From contig CAMDBI010000033.1 of assembly GCA_945889005.1 (NCBI GenBank), positions 1-34,588 on the forward strand: a stretch of DNA of 34,588 nucleotides. The letters run 5' to 3'. How positions within the stretch are numbered: position 1 is the first letter of the stretch; each line of letters starts with the position of its first letter. The translations under genes were made by a program, and so were the position numbers. Of the stretch, positions 17,224-25,606 are shown one piece after another. The notes below the pieces were generated by a model that saw only the letters and a list, made by a program, of their open reading frames with translations, did no database searches and was not told the origin of the DNA. Source of the stretch: Bacteroides fragilis. Its GTDB lineage: Bacteria; Bacteroidota; Bacteroidia; Bacteroidales; DTGW01.

Positions 17224-19251
17224 ATGAATACAAACAAGCCTTTGCGAATAGTAGCCCGCTCGAGTGAGCTTTCTCTTATACAGGTGAAAGAGGTAATGAG
17301 CCAATTGCCTCGTTTAAACTATACTTTGTTAAAGGTCGATAGCTATGGCGACAGTTATAAGGAAATTTCGCTTATAGACAATAGCATGATCGATATATTT
17401 ACTCGTGAACTCGACGATATGGTATTACAGGGCGATGCAGATGTTGCTATTCATTCTGCAAAAGACCTGCCTTACCCTTTGCGAAGCGGATTGAGCGTGG
17501 CTGCACTTACTGCGTCGATCGATAAAAGCGATTCTTTGGTTAGTAAAGAAAATTTGAAGCTATTGGAGCTTTCCAAAGGGGCGAAGATTGGAACTAGTTC
17601 GCCTGAGCGTAAAGAGCAACTGCTCAAACTCAGACCCGATCTGGAAATAGTAAGTATACGAGGAACAATTTCAGAAAGGCTTCAATTGATTGAAAAAGGG
17701 CAGGTCGATGCCATTGTAGTAGCTACATGTGCTTTGGAACGATTGGGTTTATTGTCAAAAGTAGCAGAACGATTGCCATTTTCGACTCATCCCTTACAAG
17801 GAAATCTTGCTGTGACTGTAACTTCCGATAAACCTGAGATAAGCGAACTTTTTAATAGCATAGATATTAGAAAACAATTGGGCAAAGTTGTTATTGCTGG
17901 TTTTGGACCGGGCGATCCGGGTTTGCTTACAGTAAAAGCGAAAGATGCATTGGAAAACGCCGATATAATTTTTCACGACGATTTGGTCGATCGGTTCTAT
18001 CTTTCGCAGTTCAATGCCGATAAAGTGTATGTCGGGAAAAGGTTCGAATTGCATAGTCATTCGCAAGGTGAGATTAATCAATTACTCTACGATGCTGCTC
18101 TTATAGGGCAAAAGGTAGTTCGACTTAAAGGAGGCGATCCATTTATATTTGGCAGGGGAGGCGAGGAGTTTGATTTTTTGCGTGAGCGCTTGATCGATGT
18201 TGAGGTTATTCCAGGGGTGTCGACTGCTCTGGGAGCTTCTGCATACTCGGGTATACCGCTTACACATCGTACAAGCTCGGCATCGGTAGCTTTTTGTACA
18301 GGTTACCCGGTCGACCGTATACAATTTCCTAACACCGACACAATTGTGTATTATATGGGATCAAAAAACATTGAACTAATCGCAAATGGCTTGGTTCAGC
18401 GTGGCAGAAAACCCGAAACGCCAGTGGCTCTTATTAAAAATGCAACTTTACCCAGTCAAGATATTATGTTTACCACATTGGCCGATATTATAGAGTTTCC
18501 TGGCGACTATGGCTCTCCTTTGCTCGTTATTGTTGGCGATGTGGTAAAAGATAAGAACTATCATAGGTTTTCGCCTATTCGGAAAAAAGTTATGGTCACA
18601 GGTACCGATGCTTCAAAATATTGGAATCTTGGAGAGGTAATTCACACGCCACTTATCGAGATTGCTCCAATTGAACAGGTCGAAAATTTTAATGATGCAA
18701 TTACTCAATCGTTCGATTATGTTGTATTTACAAGTATGTATACGGCTCGTTTTTTCTTTCGCCGCTTATACGAACAGGGGTACGATGCTCGCTGGTTTAT
18801 CAACAAGAAGGTGGTATCCATCGGTAAAACAACCAGTGCAGAGCTAAGGCAATTTGGCATAAAAGCCGATTTGCAACCTTCCAATGAATCGTCACAAGGC
18901 ATAGTCGAACTTTTTAGAAGCTACAATATAACAAATAAACGGGTTTTATTGCCTCGTTCCGACAAAGCCCTTGGTATAATTCCCGAAGGATTAACAGCAT
19001 TGGGTAATCAGCTCGAAACACTGGTAATTTATTCCAATCGTTTGCCAAAACATATCGAAAAGCTTGATATTGACAAAATAGATATTGTCGTATTTACTTC
19101 GCCATCGACGGTTCAGAATTTTGTTCAGGTTTATGGCTATATTCCTTCGCACGTAGAGCTTGTAACGCGTGGAGAACAAACAGAGAGCGAACTCAACAAA
19201 TATTTGAAGGATAAAGGCAAGAAAAACCTAATGCTGGAGTTTAATATTTGA
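17224..19251 (+). CDS. Trifunctional fusion: HemC-like (domains 1-2) + uroporphyrinogen-III C-methyltransferase (CobA) + uroporphyrinogen-III synthase (HemD)
   Basis: A 675-residue fusion converting porphobilinogen towards precorrin-2. The ATG at 17224 places the HemC start motif (PLRIVARSSELSLIQ) right at the N-terminus. Residues 1-219 are hydroxymethylbilane synthase domains 1 and 2: HSAKDLP with catalytic Asp81, KIGTSSPERKEQLLKLRPDL, SIRGTISERL, and HPLQGNLAVT. HemC domain 3, which carries the cysteine that anchors the dipyrromethane cofactor, is absent: the next residues are already the CobA methyltransferase (221-445: VVIAGFGPGDPGLLT, RLKGGDPFIFGRGGEE, VIPGVSTALGASAYSGIPLTHR). Residues 455-675 are HemD (VMVTGTD, VVFTSMYTARFFF, VFTSPSTVQNF). 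Within HemC the usual RR pair after TSS is ER (Glu128-Arg129). CobA and HemD look complete; whether the HemC part works alone is open. Confidence 0.93.
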   Translation: MNTNKPLRIVARSSELSLIQVKEVMSQLPRLNYTLLKVDSYGDSYKEISLIDNSMIDIFTRELDDMVLQGDADVAIHSAKDLPYPLRSGLSVAALTASIDKSDSLVSKENLKLLELSKGAKIGTSSPERKEQLLKLRPDLEIVSIRGTISERLQLIEKGQVDAIVVATCALERLGLLSKVAERLPFSTHPLQGNLAVTVTSDKPEISELFNSIDIRKQLGKVVIAGFGPGDPGLLTVKAKDALENADIIFHDDLVDRFYLSQFNADKVYVGKRFELHSHSQGEINQLLYDAALIGQKVVRLKGGDPFIFGRGGEEFDFLRERLIDVEVIPGVSTALGASAYSGIPLTHRTSSASVAFCTGYPVDRIQFPNTDTIVYYMGSKNIELIANGLVQRGRKPETPVALIKNATLPSQDIMFTTLADIIEFPGDYGSPLLVIVGDVVKDKNYHRFSPIRKKVMVTGTDASKYWNLGEVIHTPLIEIAPIEQVENFNDAITQSFDYVVFTSMYTARFFFRRLYEQGYDARWFINKKVVSIGKTTSAELRQFGIKADLQPSNESSQGIVELFRSYNITNKRVLLPRSDKALGIIPEGLTALGNQLETLVIYSNRLPKHIEKLDIDKIDIVVFTSPSTVQNFVQVYGYIPSHVELVTRGEQTESELNKYLKDKGKKNLMLEFNI

Positions 19252-19284
19252 AAAAAGTCAGAAGTCCCTTGAATGATGAGGAAA

Positions 19285-19319
19285 GCACGGTGCACCGTGC
19301 ACGAAACACGAAACACGAA
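19285..19319. repeat. 16-bp perfect palindrome followed by ACGAAAC heptamers
   Basis: GCACGGTGCACCGTGC at 19285-19300 is its own reverse complement. It is followed by ACGAAAC, ACGAAAC, ACGAA (19301-19319), ending just before the hemB ATG at 19323. This sits in the 71-base gap between the fusion gene and hemB; a translated TTG-started extension of hemB through it is unlikely. Confidence 0.8.
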
Positions 19320-19322
19320 TTT

Positions 19323-20294
19323 ATGGAGAGATTTAGAACATATAGAATCAATCAACAAGAGCGCGACAGCCATGCAGAGGTGTTTTTGCGTGTAGAGGAT
19401 TTTATTTACCCCGTGTTTGTTGTTGAGGGTGTTGGTATGGCCAACGAAATATCTAGTCTTAGAGATGTTTTTCAATATAGCATCGACAAATTACTCGAAG
19501 AAATTGGTAATATAGTTCAGGTTGGTATCGATAAGTTACTGTTATTTGGAGTTGTAGACAAGACACACAAAGACGAAACAGGTTCTTATGGAGCTCTGGA
19601 CAATAATATAGTTTCAAATGCAGTAAGAGCAATAAAAAAGCAATACCCAAGCCTTATAATTATTACCGATGTGTGCTTGTGTGCATATACCAATCACGGA
19701 CATTGCGGTATAGTTGAGGGTGAAGCAATTGACAATGACAAAACCCTGCCATATCTGGCTCAAATAGCTCTGTCGCATGCCCGAGCAGGTGCCGATATGG
19801 TTGCTCCATCGGCAATGATGGATGGTCAGGTTACTGCAATTAGAGCTTTGTTGGATCAACAAGGCTTTCGAGAGGTTCGAATTTTGGGATATTCAGCAAA
19901 GTATTCGTCGTCGATGTATGGCCCCTTCCGAGATGCCGCACAGTCGGCTCCAGCATTTGGCGACCGGCGTACTTACCAGATGGATTATAGAACAGTTTCA
20001 CAAGGTGTGGGCGAAGCAAGAGCCGATATAGCTGAAAAGGCCGATTGGGTTATGGTTAAACCTGCACATACGTATCTCGATATGATTCTTCGCATTAAAC
20101 AGCAATTTCCATCTGTGCCTTTGGCTGCATATCATGTGTCGGGCGAGTATATGCTTATAAAAGCTGCTGCCGAAGCTGGGTTGGTCGATGAACATTTAGC
20201 AATGACAGAGGTTTTAACAGCTATTAAACGTGCTGGTGCTGATTACTTAATTTCGTATTACGCAAAAAAAATTTTTAATCAAAATGCAAGATAA
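19323..20294 (+). CDS. hemB: Porphobilinogen synthase (delta-aminolevulinate dehydratase)
   Basis: It condenses two 5-aminolevulinate molecules to porphobilinogen. The ATG at 19323 gives 323 residues, the usual length; an in-frame TTG at 19248 would add 25 residues encoded by repeat DNA and overlap the previous gene, so I reject it. Motifs: FIYPVFVVEG, the catalytic-zinc cysteines in DVCLCAYTNHGHCG (Cys118, Cys120, Cys128), Lys193 in GYSAKYSS and the Schiff-base Lys246 in VMVKPAH, plus AYHVSGEY. The cysteine triad marks it as a zinc-dependent type. hemL starts 11 bases before its end, so the two are translationally coupled. Confidence 0.97.
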   Translation: MERFRTYRINQQERDSHAEVFLRVEDFIYPVFVVEGVGMANEISSLRDVFQYSIDKLLEEIGNIVQVGIDKLLLFGVVDKTHKDETGSYGALDNNIVSNAVRAIKKQYPSLIIITDVCLCAYTNHGHCGIVEGEAIDNDKTLPYLAQIALSHARAGADMVAPSAMMDGQVTAIRALLDQQGFREVRILGYSAKYSSSMYGPFRDAAQSAPAFGDRRTYQMDYRTVSQGVGEARADIAEKADWVMVKPAHTYLDMILRIKQQFPSVPLAAYHVSGEYMLIKAAAEAGLVDEHLAMTEVLTAIKRAGADYLISYYAKKIFNQNAR

Positions 20295-21609
20295 TAATAC
20301 CCAAAAAGGTTTTAATGGTTTTGAAAAACAGGTTTCAACGCAATTGTCTAAGAATCTGTTTGCTCATGCAAAAAACTATATTCCTGGTGGAGTTAATAGT
20401 CCTGTTAGGGCTTTTTCTCAAATGGGACGCGAACCTGTATTTATTAAAAAAGCCAATGGAGCTTATTTGGTCGATGTTGATAAAAACGAATATGTCGATT
20501 ATTGCTTGTCGTGGGGTGTTGCTATATTGGGCCATGCCAATAAGACTGTCAATAAAGCTGCACATGAAGCCATAAAAGATGGAAGTAGCTACGGTGCAGC
20601 AACCGAACACGAAGTGAAATTGGCAAGGAATATTTTTCATGCTATTCCATCGATGCAGAAGTTGCGACTGGTGAGTTCGGGTACCGAGGCGGTTATGAGT
20701 GCTTTAAGATTGGCGCGGGCATTTACGCGAAAGCGATATATAGTAAAATTCGATGGTTGTTACCATGGTCATTCCGATTTTCTATTGGTTTCGGCAGGTT
20801 CGGGTGTTGCCGATTTATACCAATCGTCGAGTGCAGGTGTGTTGCCCGAGTTTGTGCAATTTACTATTAGTATTCCATACAACAATATCGATGCTGTGAA
20901 GGAGGTTTTTATGAAGTTTCCTGACGATATAGCTTGTGTTATTATTGAGCCCATTGCGGCTAATATGGGCTTGGTTCTTCCAAACGATGGTTATTTGGAG
21001 TTCTTGCGAAGTATTACTTCTCAATACAATAGTTTACTTGTGTTTGATGAAGTGATCACCGGATTTCGAAATCTATATGGAGGTATTCAAAAGCATTACA
21101 ATGTTAATCCCGACTTAACTACACTTGGAAAAATAATTGGAGGAGGCTTCCCTATTGGTGCTTATGGCGGAAGCACGCAAATAATGGATATGATTGCCCC
21201 TTTGGGTCCAGTTTATCAGGCGGGTACACTGTCGGGCAATCCGGTTGCAGTTCGTGCAGGTTTGGCTACACTGAATCAACTATCCGAAAATGGTTTTTAC
21301 AACGAATTGAACCATAAAACGACTTTGTTTGTTTCTGAATTGAAAGATATTTTTAAGTCAAAACCTGTCGTTGTAAACCATATCGGAAGTATGTTCTCTA
21401 TTTTTTTCGGAACAGAAAGGGTTTCAAATTATGATGATGTTCGGAAATGCGATCATCAATGGTTTGTACAATTTTACAACAAATTGCTCAACGAAGGAGT
21501 GTATTTTTCGCCCTCGTCGTTCGAAACCAATTTTTTGTCATCAGCACATACCAATAAGTTGCTTGAAAAAACTTTGAAAAAGGTGAAGAAAATTACTAAT
21601 AACTATTAA
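20284..21609 (+). CDS. hemL: Glutamate-1-semialdehyde 2,1-aminomutase
   Basis: A PLP enzyme that isomerises the HemA product to 5-aminolevulinate. The 441 residues match the family. Motifs: AKNYIPGGVNSPVRAF (29-44), LVSSGTEAVMSALRLAR (129-145), GCYHGHSDF, LLVFDEVITGFR (251-262), and the PLP lysine Lys283 in LGKIIGGGFPIGAYGG. It overlaps hemB by 11 bases. Together with hemA it provides the C5 route to aminolevulinate inside the same operon as its end user, the sulfite reductase. Confidence 0.97.
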   Translation: MQDNNTQKGFNGFEKQVSTQLSKNLFAHAKNYIPGGVNSPVRAFSQMGREPVFIKKANGAYLVDVDKNEYVDYCLSWGVAILGHANKTVNKAAHEAIKDGSSYGAATEHEVKLARNIFHAIPSMQKLRLVSSGTEAVMSALRLARAFTRKRYIVKFDGCYHGHSDFLLVSAGSGVADLYQSSSAGVLPEFVQFTISIPYNNIDAVKEVFMKFPDDIACVIIEPIAANMGLVLPNDGYLEFLRSITSQYNSLLVFDEVITGFRNLYGGIQKHYNVNPDLTTLGKIIGGGFPIGAYGGSTQIMDMIAPLGPVYQAGTLSGNPVAVRAGLATLNQLSENGFYNELNHKTTLFVSELKDIFKSKPVVVNHIGSMFSIFFGTERVSNYDDVRKCDHQWFVQFYNKLLNEGVYFSPSSFETNFLSSAHTNKLLEKTLKKVKKITNNY

Positions 21610-21647
21610 CAAATTACTAATGATAAATGTTTCAAAATTAAATACTT

Positions 21648-21700
21648 GAAGTTAACTATAAGTTGTTGAATATGATAGATTTATTCATTCTGTTAACTTC
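21648..21700. repeat. Inverted repeat GAAGTTAAC ... GTTAACTTC
   Basis: Nine-base perfect arms at 21648-21656 and 21692-21700 in the 144-base gap between hemL and cysJ. The flanks contain repeated ACTTC/ACTTT words (21696-21722) and, right after the hemL stop, ATTACTAATGA-type words. There is no T-run directly after the right arm, so it is not an obvious terminator; it may be a processing or repeat element within the operon. Confidence 0.5.
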
Positions 21701-21753
21701 CATTGACTTCTATAAACTTTAATTACTTCATTAAAATTCTATATAATATTAAT

Positions 21754-23586
21754 ATGAAAGACTTCATTCAGGAATTAAATCAAAAGGGAAATGAGGCTTT
21801 TCAGGAATTGTTGAAAAAATTTCCGGGAACGCTTAATAAAGAACAACAAACTTTCTTGACTGGTTATTTTGCGGGGGCTGCCGAAACCAATCGACAATTG
21901 GCTATTACCTTTGCCAAACTTGCTGGTGTCGAAATATCGGCTTCAACCTCTCAAACTCAGACAAAATCCACTGTAGTTAAGGAAATTACAATCCTTTATG
22001 GTTCGCATACAGGCAACGGCAAGGGTTTTTCTAAACGTGTAAAAGACGAGGTCGAGAAAATTGGCTATAAAGTTAATGTTTGCGATATGGCGCAATATAA
22101 AACCCGCGATTTGAAAAACGAAAAAAACTTAATAGTATTGGTTAGTACACATGGCGAAGGCGATGCACCTGCTGCTGCTGAGGAATTGCACGAGTTTATT
22201 CATTCGACCCGCGCCCCAAAGCTCGACCATCTCAACTATGCTGTATTGGCGCTGGGCGATAAAACTTATATTCATTTCTGTAAAACGGGTATAGAGTTCG
22301 ATACTCAATTGGAAAAACTGGGAGCCAAACGAATTCTTAATCGGGTCGATTGCGATGCAGACTTTCTCGATACAGCCAACGAATGGCTCAAAACAGTAGT
22401 CGAAGCTTTAAAAGCATGTGGAGGAACTGAACAGATTGAAGTAAAAGCGACAGAGATAGAACAGCAGCCCAAAGTGGTGTATTCGCAAAAGAATCCCTAC
22501 TTGGCATCGATACTATCGAAGGTCAATCTCAACGGACGAGGTTCTGAAAAAGAAACTTGGCATGTAGAGCTGGCAATTGACGGACAAGAAATTACATACA
22601 AACCTGGTGATGCTTGTGGTATACTGCCTCAAAATTCCGAGAAGCTTGTTGGTGAGCTTGTTTCTAAACTCAACCTGGCTGGAAGCGAATTGGTCGATAC
22701 TTCTTTCGGACGTGTATCGCTTACCGATGCTCTTAAACGCTACGAACTTACAGTACTTACACCCGATACATTGCGCAAACACAACGAATATGCCGCCAGT
22801 CGTGAATTGTCCGAAATTATATTTGATAACAAGAAGCTCAAAGATTATATTTACGGTCGCGATATCATTGATCTTTTTCATCAGTTTCCTGTTCGTTATA
22901 GTCCGGTCGATTTGTTGAAAGTGCTACGTCCTGTGCCGCCAAGGCTTTACTCTATTGCTTCGAGCCAGTTGCAATATCCCGACGAAATACATTTATTGGT
23001 AGGAGCCCTTCGCTACAATGCATTTGGGCGCGAAAAAGAAGGGGTTGCATCGAGCTTTTGGGCCGATCGTCTCAATATTAATGACAAGGTGCCTATTTAT
23101 ATCAAGCAAAACGAAGGTTTTAGACTTCCCGACGATGGCACAACTCCAATTATTATGATTGGACCCGGAACGGGGGTTGCTCCTTTCCGATCTTTTGTCG
23201 ACGAACGATTGGCTCGTGGCGATGCTGGAAAAAACTGGTTGTTTTTTGGAAATCAACATTTAGTTACAGACTTTATGTATCAGTCAGAATGGTTAGAACA
23301 CCTCAAAAAAGGCAGTTTGGCTCGACTCGATGTTGCTTTCTCGCGCGATCAGGACGAAAAGGTATATGTTCAACACAAAATACTCAAAAAATCAAAAGAA
23401 ATATTCCGTTGGCTCGAGGAAAATGCTAAAATATATGTCTGTGGCGATATTCAACGCATGGCGCCCGATGTTCACAAGGCATTTGTCGAAATAGTTCAGA
23501 AAGAAGGCGGTATGAGTGCAGAGAAAGCCACCGAGTTCATCAAATCGCTCAAACGCGAGGGCCGTTACCTCGAAGATGTGTATTAA
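21754..23586 (+). CDS. cysJ: Sulfite reductase (NADPH) flavoprotein, alpha component
   Basis: A diflavin reductase of 610 residues passing electrons from NADPH through FAD and FMN to the haemoprotein CysI. The ATG at 21754 yields MKDFIQELNQ; a TTG at 21703 upstream would add 17 residues from the intergenic region. After an N-terminal helical stretch (FLTGYFAGAAETNRQLA, as in CysJ), the flavodoxin domain begins at about 78 (LYGSHTGNGKGFSKRV; STHGEGDAP; LALGDKTYIHFC). The FAD part contains RLYSIASS (397-404). The NADPH part has IGPGTGVAPFRSFVDER, LFFGNQH, KIYVCGDIQRMAPDVHKA and ends in RYLEDVY, the usual CysJ-type aromatic tail. The cysI gene follows 107 bases downstream. Confidence 0.96.
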   Translation: MKDFIQELNQKGNEAFQELLKKFPGTLNKEQQTFLTGYFAGAAETNRQLAITFAKLAGVEISASTSQTQTKSTVVKEITILYGSHTGNGKGFSKRVKDEVEKIGYKVNVCDMAQYKTRDLKNEKNLIVLVSTHGEGDAPAAAEELHEFIHSTRAPKLDHLNYAVLALGDKTYIHFCKTGIEFDTQLEKLGAKRILNRVDCDADFLDTANEWLKTVVEALKACGGTEQIEVKATEIEQQPKVVYSQKNPYLASILSKVNLNGRGSEKETWHVELAIDGQEITYKPGDACGILPQNSEKLVGELVSKLNLAGSELVDTSFGRVSLTDALKRYELTVLTPDTLRKHNEYAASRELSEIIFDNKKLKDYIYGRDIIDLFHQFPVRYSPVDLLKVLRPVPPRLYSIASSQLQYPDEIHLLVGALRYNAFGREKEGVASSFWADRLNINDKVPIYIKQNEGFRLPDDGTTPIIMIGPGTGVAPFRSFVDERLARGDAGKNWLFFGNQHLVTDFMYQSEWLEHLKKGSLARLDVAFSRDQDEKVYVQHKILKKSKEIFRWLEENAKIYVCGDIQRMAPDVHKAFVEIVQKEGGMSAEKATEFIKSLKREGRYLEDVY

Positions 23587-23626
23587 TTAGTAATTACTAA
23601 TGACAAATTACTAATTACTAATGAAA
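23586..23626. repeat. Palindrome ATTAGTAATTACTAAT plus ATTACTA heptamers
   Basis: A perfect 16-bp palindrome at 23586-23601 overlaps the last base of the cysJ stop. It is followed by TGACAAATTACTAATTACTAATG-type sequence, with ATTACTA twice in a row. This is the same word family as after hemA (17152-17192) and hemL (21601-21625). Confidence 0.7.
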
Positions 23627-23693
23627 AATAGGTGTATCGGTAAAGTAATGCAAAGGTATATCTGTAAATTATTAATTTTTAAAATTGAATTTT

Positions 23694-25475
23694 ATGTCAA
23701 AAAATAAATATACAACACTAAAACCAGTTGTTAAAGAAGCAAAGCCATTGACAGAGGTCGAACATATTAAAGAGAAAAGTAACTATTTGAGAGGCACTAT
23801 TGTCGAAAGTCTTGAAAATGATATTACGGGAGCTTTGTATCCCGACGATCAACAATTGATTAAGTTTCATGGCACCTATCAGCAGTTTGATCGTGAGCTC
23901 GAAAGCGAACGTAAAAAACAAAAGCTCGAACCGCTTTATTCTTTTTTAATTCGTATACGTGTGCCAGCCGGAATTGTAACACCAAAACAATGGCTCGAAA
24001 TTGATTTATTAACAGGAAAATATGGTATTGGTACTATTAAACTTACTACTCGTCAAGCATTTGAATTGCATGGTGTTGCGAAGAGCAATTTGCGAAAAAC
24101 AATGCAAGGCATAAACGATTCCTTGCTCGATACCTTGGCTGCTTGTGGCGATGTGAATCGCAATGTAATGGCTGGAGCTATTCCTAACATCACCAAAGCA
24201 CATGCTTCTATGACCGAGGTTGCCAATGCCATACATGTGCATTTAACTCCCAAAACCAAAGCGTATCACGAAATTTGGCTCAATAACGAGATAATTGGTG
24301 GTGGCGAACCCGATTTTGAACCAATTTATGGTAAAACATATTTGCCTCGTAAGTTTAAGATTGCATTGGCTATACCTCCCATAAATGATACAGATGTATT
24401 TGCCAACGATGTTGGCTTAATTGGTATTGTTGAAAGTGGAAAGCTTGTTGGTTTCAATATTACGGCAGGTGGTGGCATGGGTATGACCTTTGGGATGGCC
24501 GATACACATCCTCGATTGGGCGATGTGCTTGGTTTTGTTCCTATCGATAAGGTTGTAGATGTGGTCGAAAAGATCGTGCTTATTCAGCGCGACAATGGAG
24601 GCCGTACCAACCGCAAATACTCGCGTTTGAAATATACCATCGAACGAATGGGAGTCGAGGCCTTTAAGGCAGAACTTACCAAACGTTTAGGTTATACTCT
24701 TGAATTAGAAAGTCCCTATAAGTTCACTCAAAGTGGCGATCAGTTTGGTTGGCACAAAGGTGAAGATGGCAATTGGCACTATACCATGTTTGTAGAAGGT
24801 GGACGTGTTAAAGATTCCGACAAATATAAACTTCGCGAAGGTTTGCGCGAGATAGCTCATATTCACAAAGGTGTTTTTATACTTACCGGTAACCAAAACC
24901 TAGTAATTTCTAATATTTCTGAAAAAGAGAAGAAAAATATTGAGCAGTTGCTTACTCAATATGGCATTGCTCAGAAACAACAAATAAGTGGCTTGCGCAA
25001 AAACTCGATGGCATGTGTGGCTCTCAATTTGTGTCCTTTAGCATTTTCTGAAGCAGAACGCTATTTGCCCAATTTTATCGATAAAGCCGACCAACTATTG
25101 GCAAAACATGGATTAGAAAACGAAAACATCAACATTCGCATGACTGGATGCCCCAATGGCTGTGCGCGTCCATTTCTGGCCGAGATAGGCTTGGTTGGTC
25201 GTGCTCCCGGAAGGTACAACATGTATTTGGGAGCTTCGCACTCGGGAAACCGGCTCAATACGCTTTATCGCGATATGATGAACGAACAGGAAATTCTCGA
25301 TACGCTCAATCTCTTGTTCGAAGAATATGCTCGTGATCGTCGTTCGGGTGAGAGCTTTGGCGACTTTGTAATTCGTAATAAGGTAGTGCCCGAAATGACC
25401 GATAGTCAATTGTTCCAGAAGGTTAAGGGGCTATCCGATCAACAGACTGCCAATAGTAGTAATTTCCAAATTTAA
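23694..25475 (+). CDS. cysI: Sulfite reductase haemoprotein, beta component
   Basis: It reduces sulfite to sulfide with six electrons at a siroheme-[4Fe-4S] centre. The protein is 593 residues from the ATG at 23694. Cluster/siroheme cysteines are in CVALNLC (Cys441, Cys447) and CPNGC (Cys486, Cys490), the C-x5-C and C-x3-C pattern. Other motifs: RIRVPAGIVTPKQW, LTTRQAFELHGV, and NRKYSRLKYTIERMG. The N-terminal half carries ADCGDVNRNVM-like AACGDVNRNVMA. It is the last gene of the siroheme/sulfite operon and the enzyme for which the upstream pathway supplies cofactor. Sulfate-activating genes (cysD, cysN, cysH) are not in the window, so the organism may reduce sulfate elsewhere on the chromosome or use sulfite from other sources. 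Confidence 0.97.
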   Translation: MSKNKYTTLKPVVKEAKPLTEVEHIKEKSNYLRGTIVESLENDITGALYPDDQQLIKFHGTYQQFDRELESERKKQKLEPLYSFLIRIRVPAGIVTPKQWLEIDLLTGKYGIGTIKLTTRQAFELHGVAKSNLRKTMQGINDSLLDTLAACGDVNRNVMAGAIPNITKAHASMTEVANAIHVHLTPKTKAYHEIWLNNEIIGGGEPDFEPIYGKTYLPRKFKIALAIPPINDTDVFANDVGLIGIVESGKLVGFNITAGGGMGMTFGMADTHPRLGDVLGFVPIDKVVDVVEKIVLIQRDNGGRTNRKYSRLKYTIERMGVEAFKAELTKRLGYTLELESPYKFTQSGDQFGWHKGEDGNWHYTMFVEGGRVKDSDKYKLREGLREIAHIHKGVFILTGNQNLVISNISEKEKKNIEQLLTQYGIAQKQQISGLRKNSMACVALNLCPLAFSEAERYLPNFIDKADQLLAKHGLENENINIRMTGCPNGCARPFLAEIGLVGRAPGRYNMYLGASHSGNRLNTLYRDMMNEQEILDTLNLLFEEYARDRRSGESFGDFVIRNKVVPEMTDSQLFQKVKGLSDQQTANSSNFQI

Positions 25476-25490
25476 TTTTTTTGTTCATTT

Positions 25491-25524
25491 TTTGGGGTAA
25501 TACGACAATTATTATTTAGTTTTG
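25491..25524 (+). promoter_or_regulatory. Possible promoter of the beta-lactamase-fold gene
   Basis: TTTG at 25491-25494 and TAGTTTTG at 25517-25524 with 22 bases between, slightly longer than the usual 19-20. It would give a leader of about 75 bases that contains the hexamer repeat at 25566-25591. Confidence 0.4.
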
Positions 25525-25565
25525 GGCTCATTATCATTGTAATGTGTTTTTATTATTACATTTAA

Positions 25566-25591
25566 CTAACACTTACACTAACACTAACACT
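25566..25591. repeat. Hexamer repeat (TAACAC/TTACAC)
   Basis: TAACAC, TTACAC, TAACAC, TAACAC, TA in direct succession, ending about 16 bases before the ATG of the beta-lactamase-fold gene. Unlike the other arrays the period is six. Confidence 0.75.
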
Positions 25592-25606
25592 ATTGGAGAT
25601 TCAATA

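Noticed and set aside
19248-19322. TTG-started extension of HemB
   Set aside because: It would overlap the fusion gene by four bases and run through a palindrome and heptamer repeat; HemB proteins begin about where the ATG at 19323 lies.
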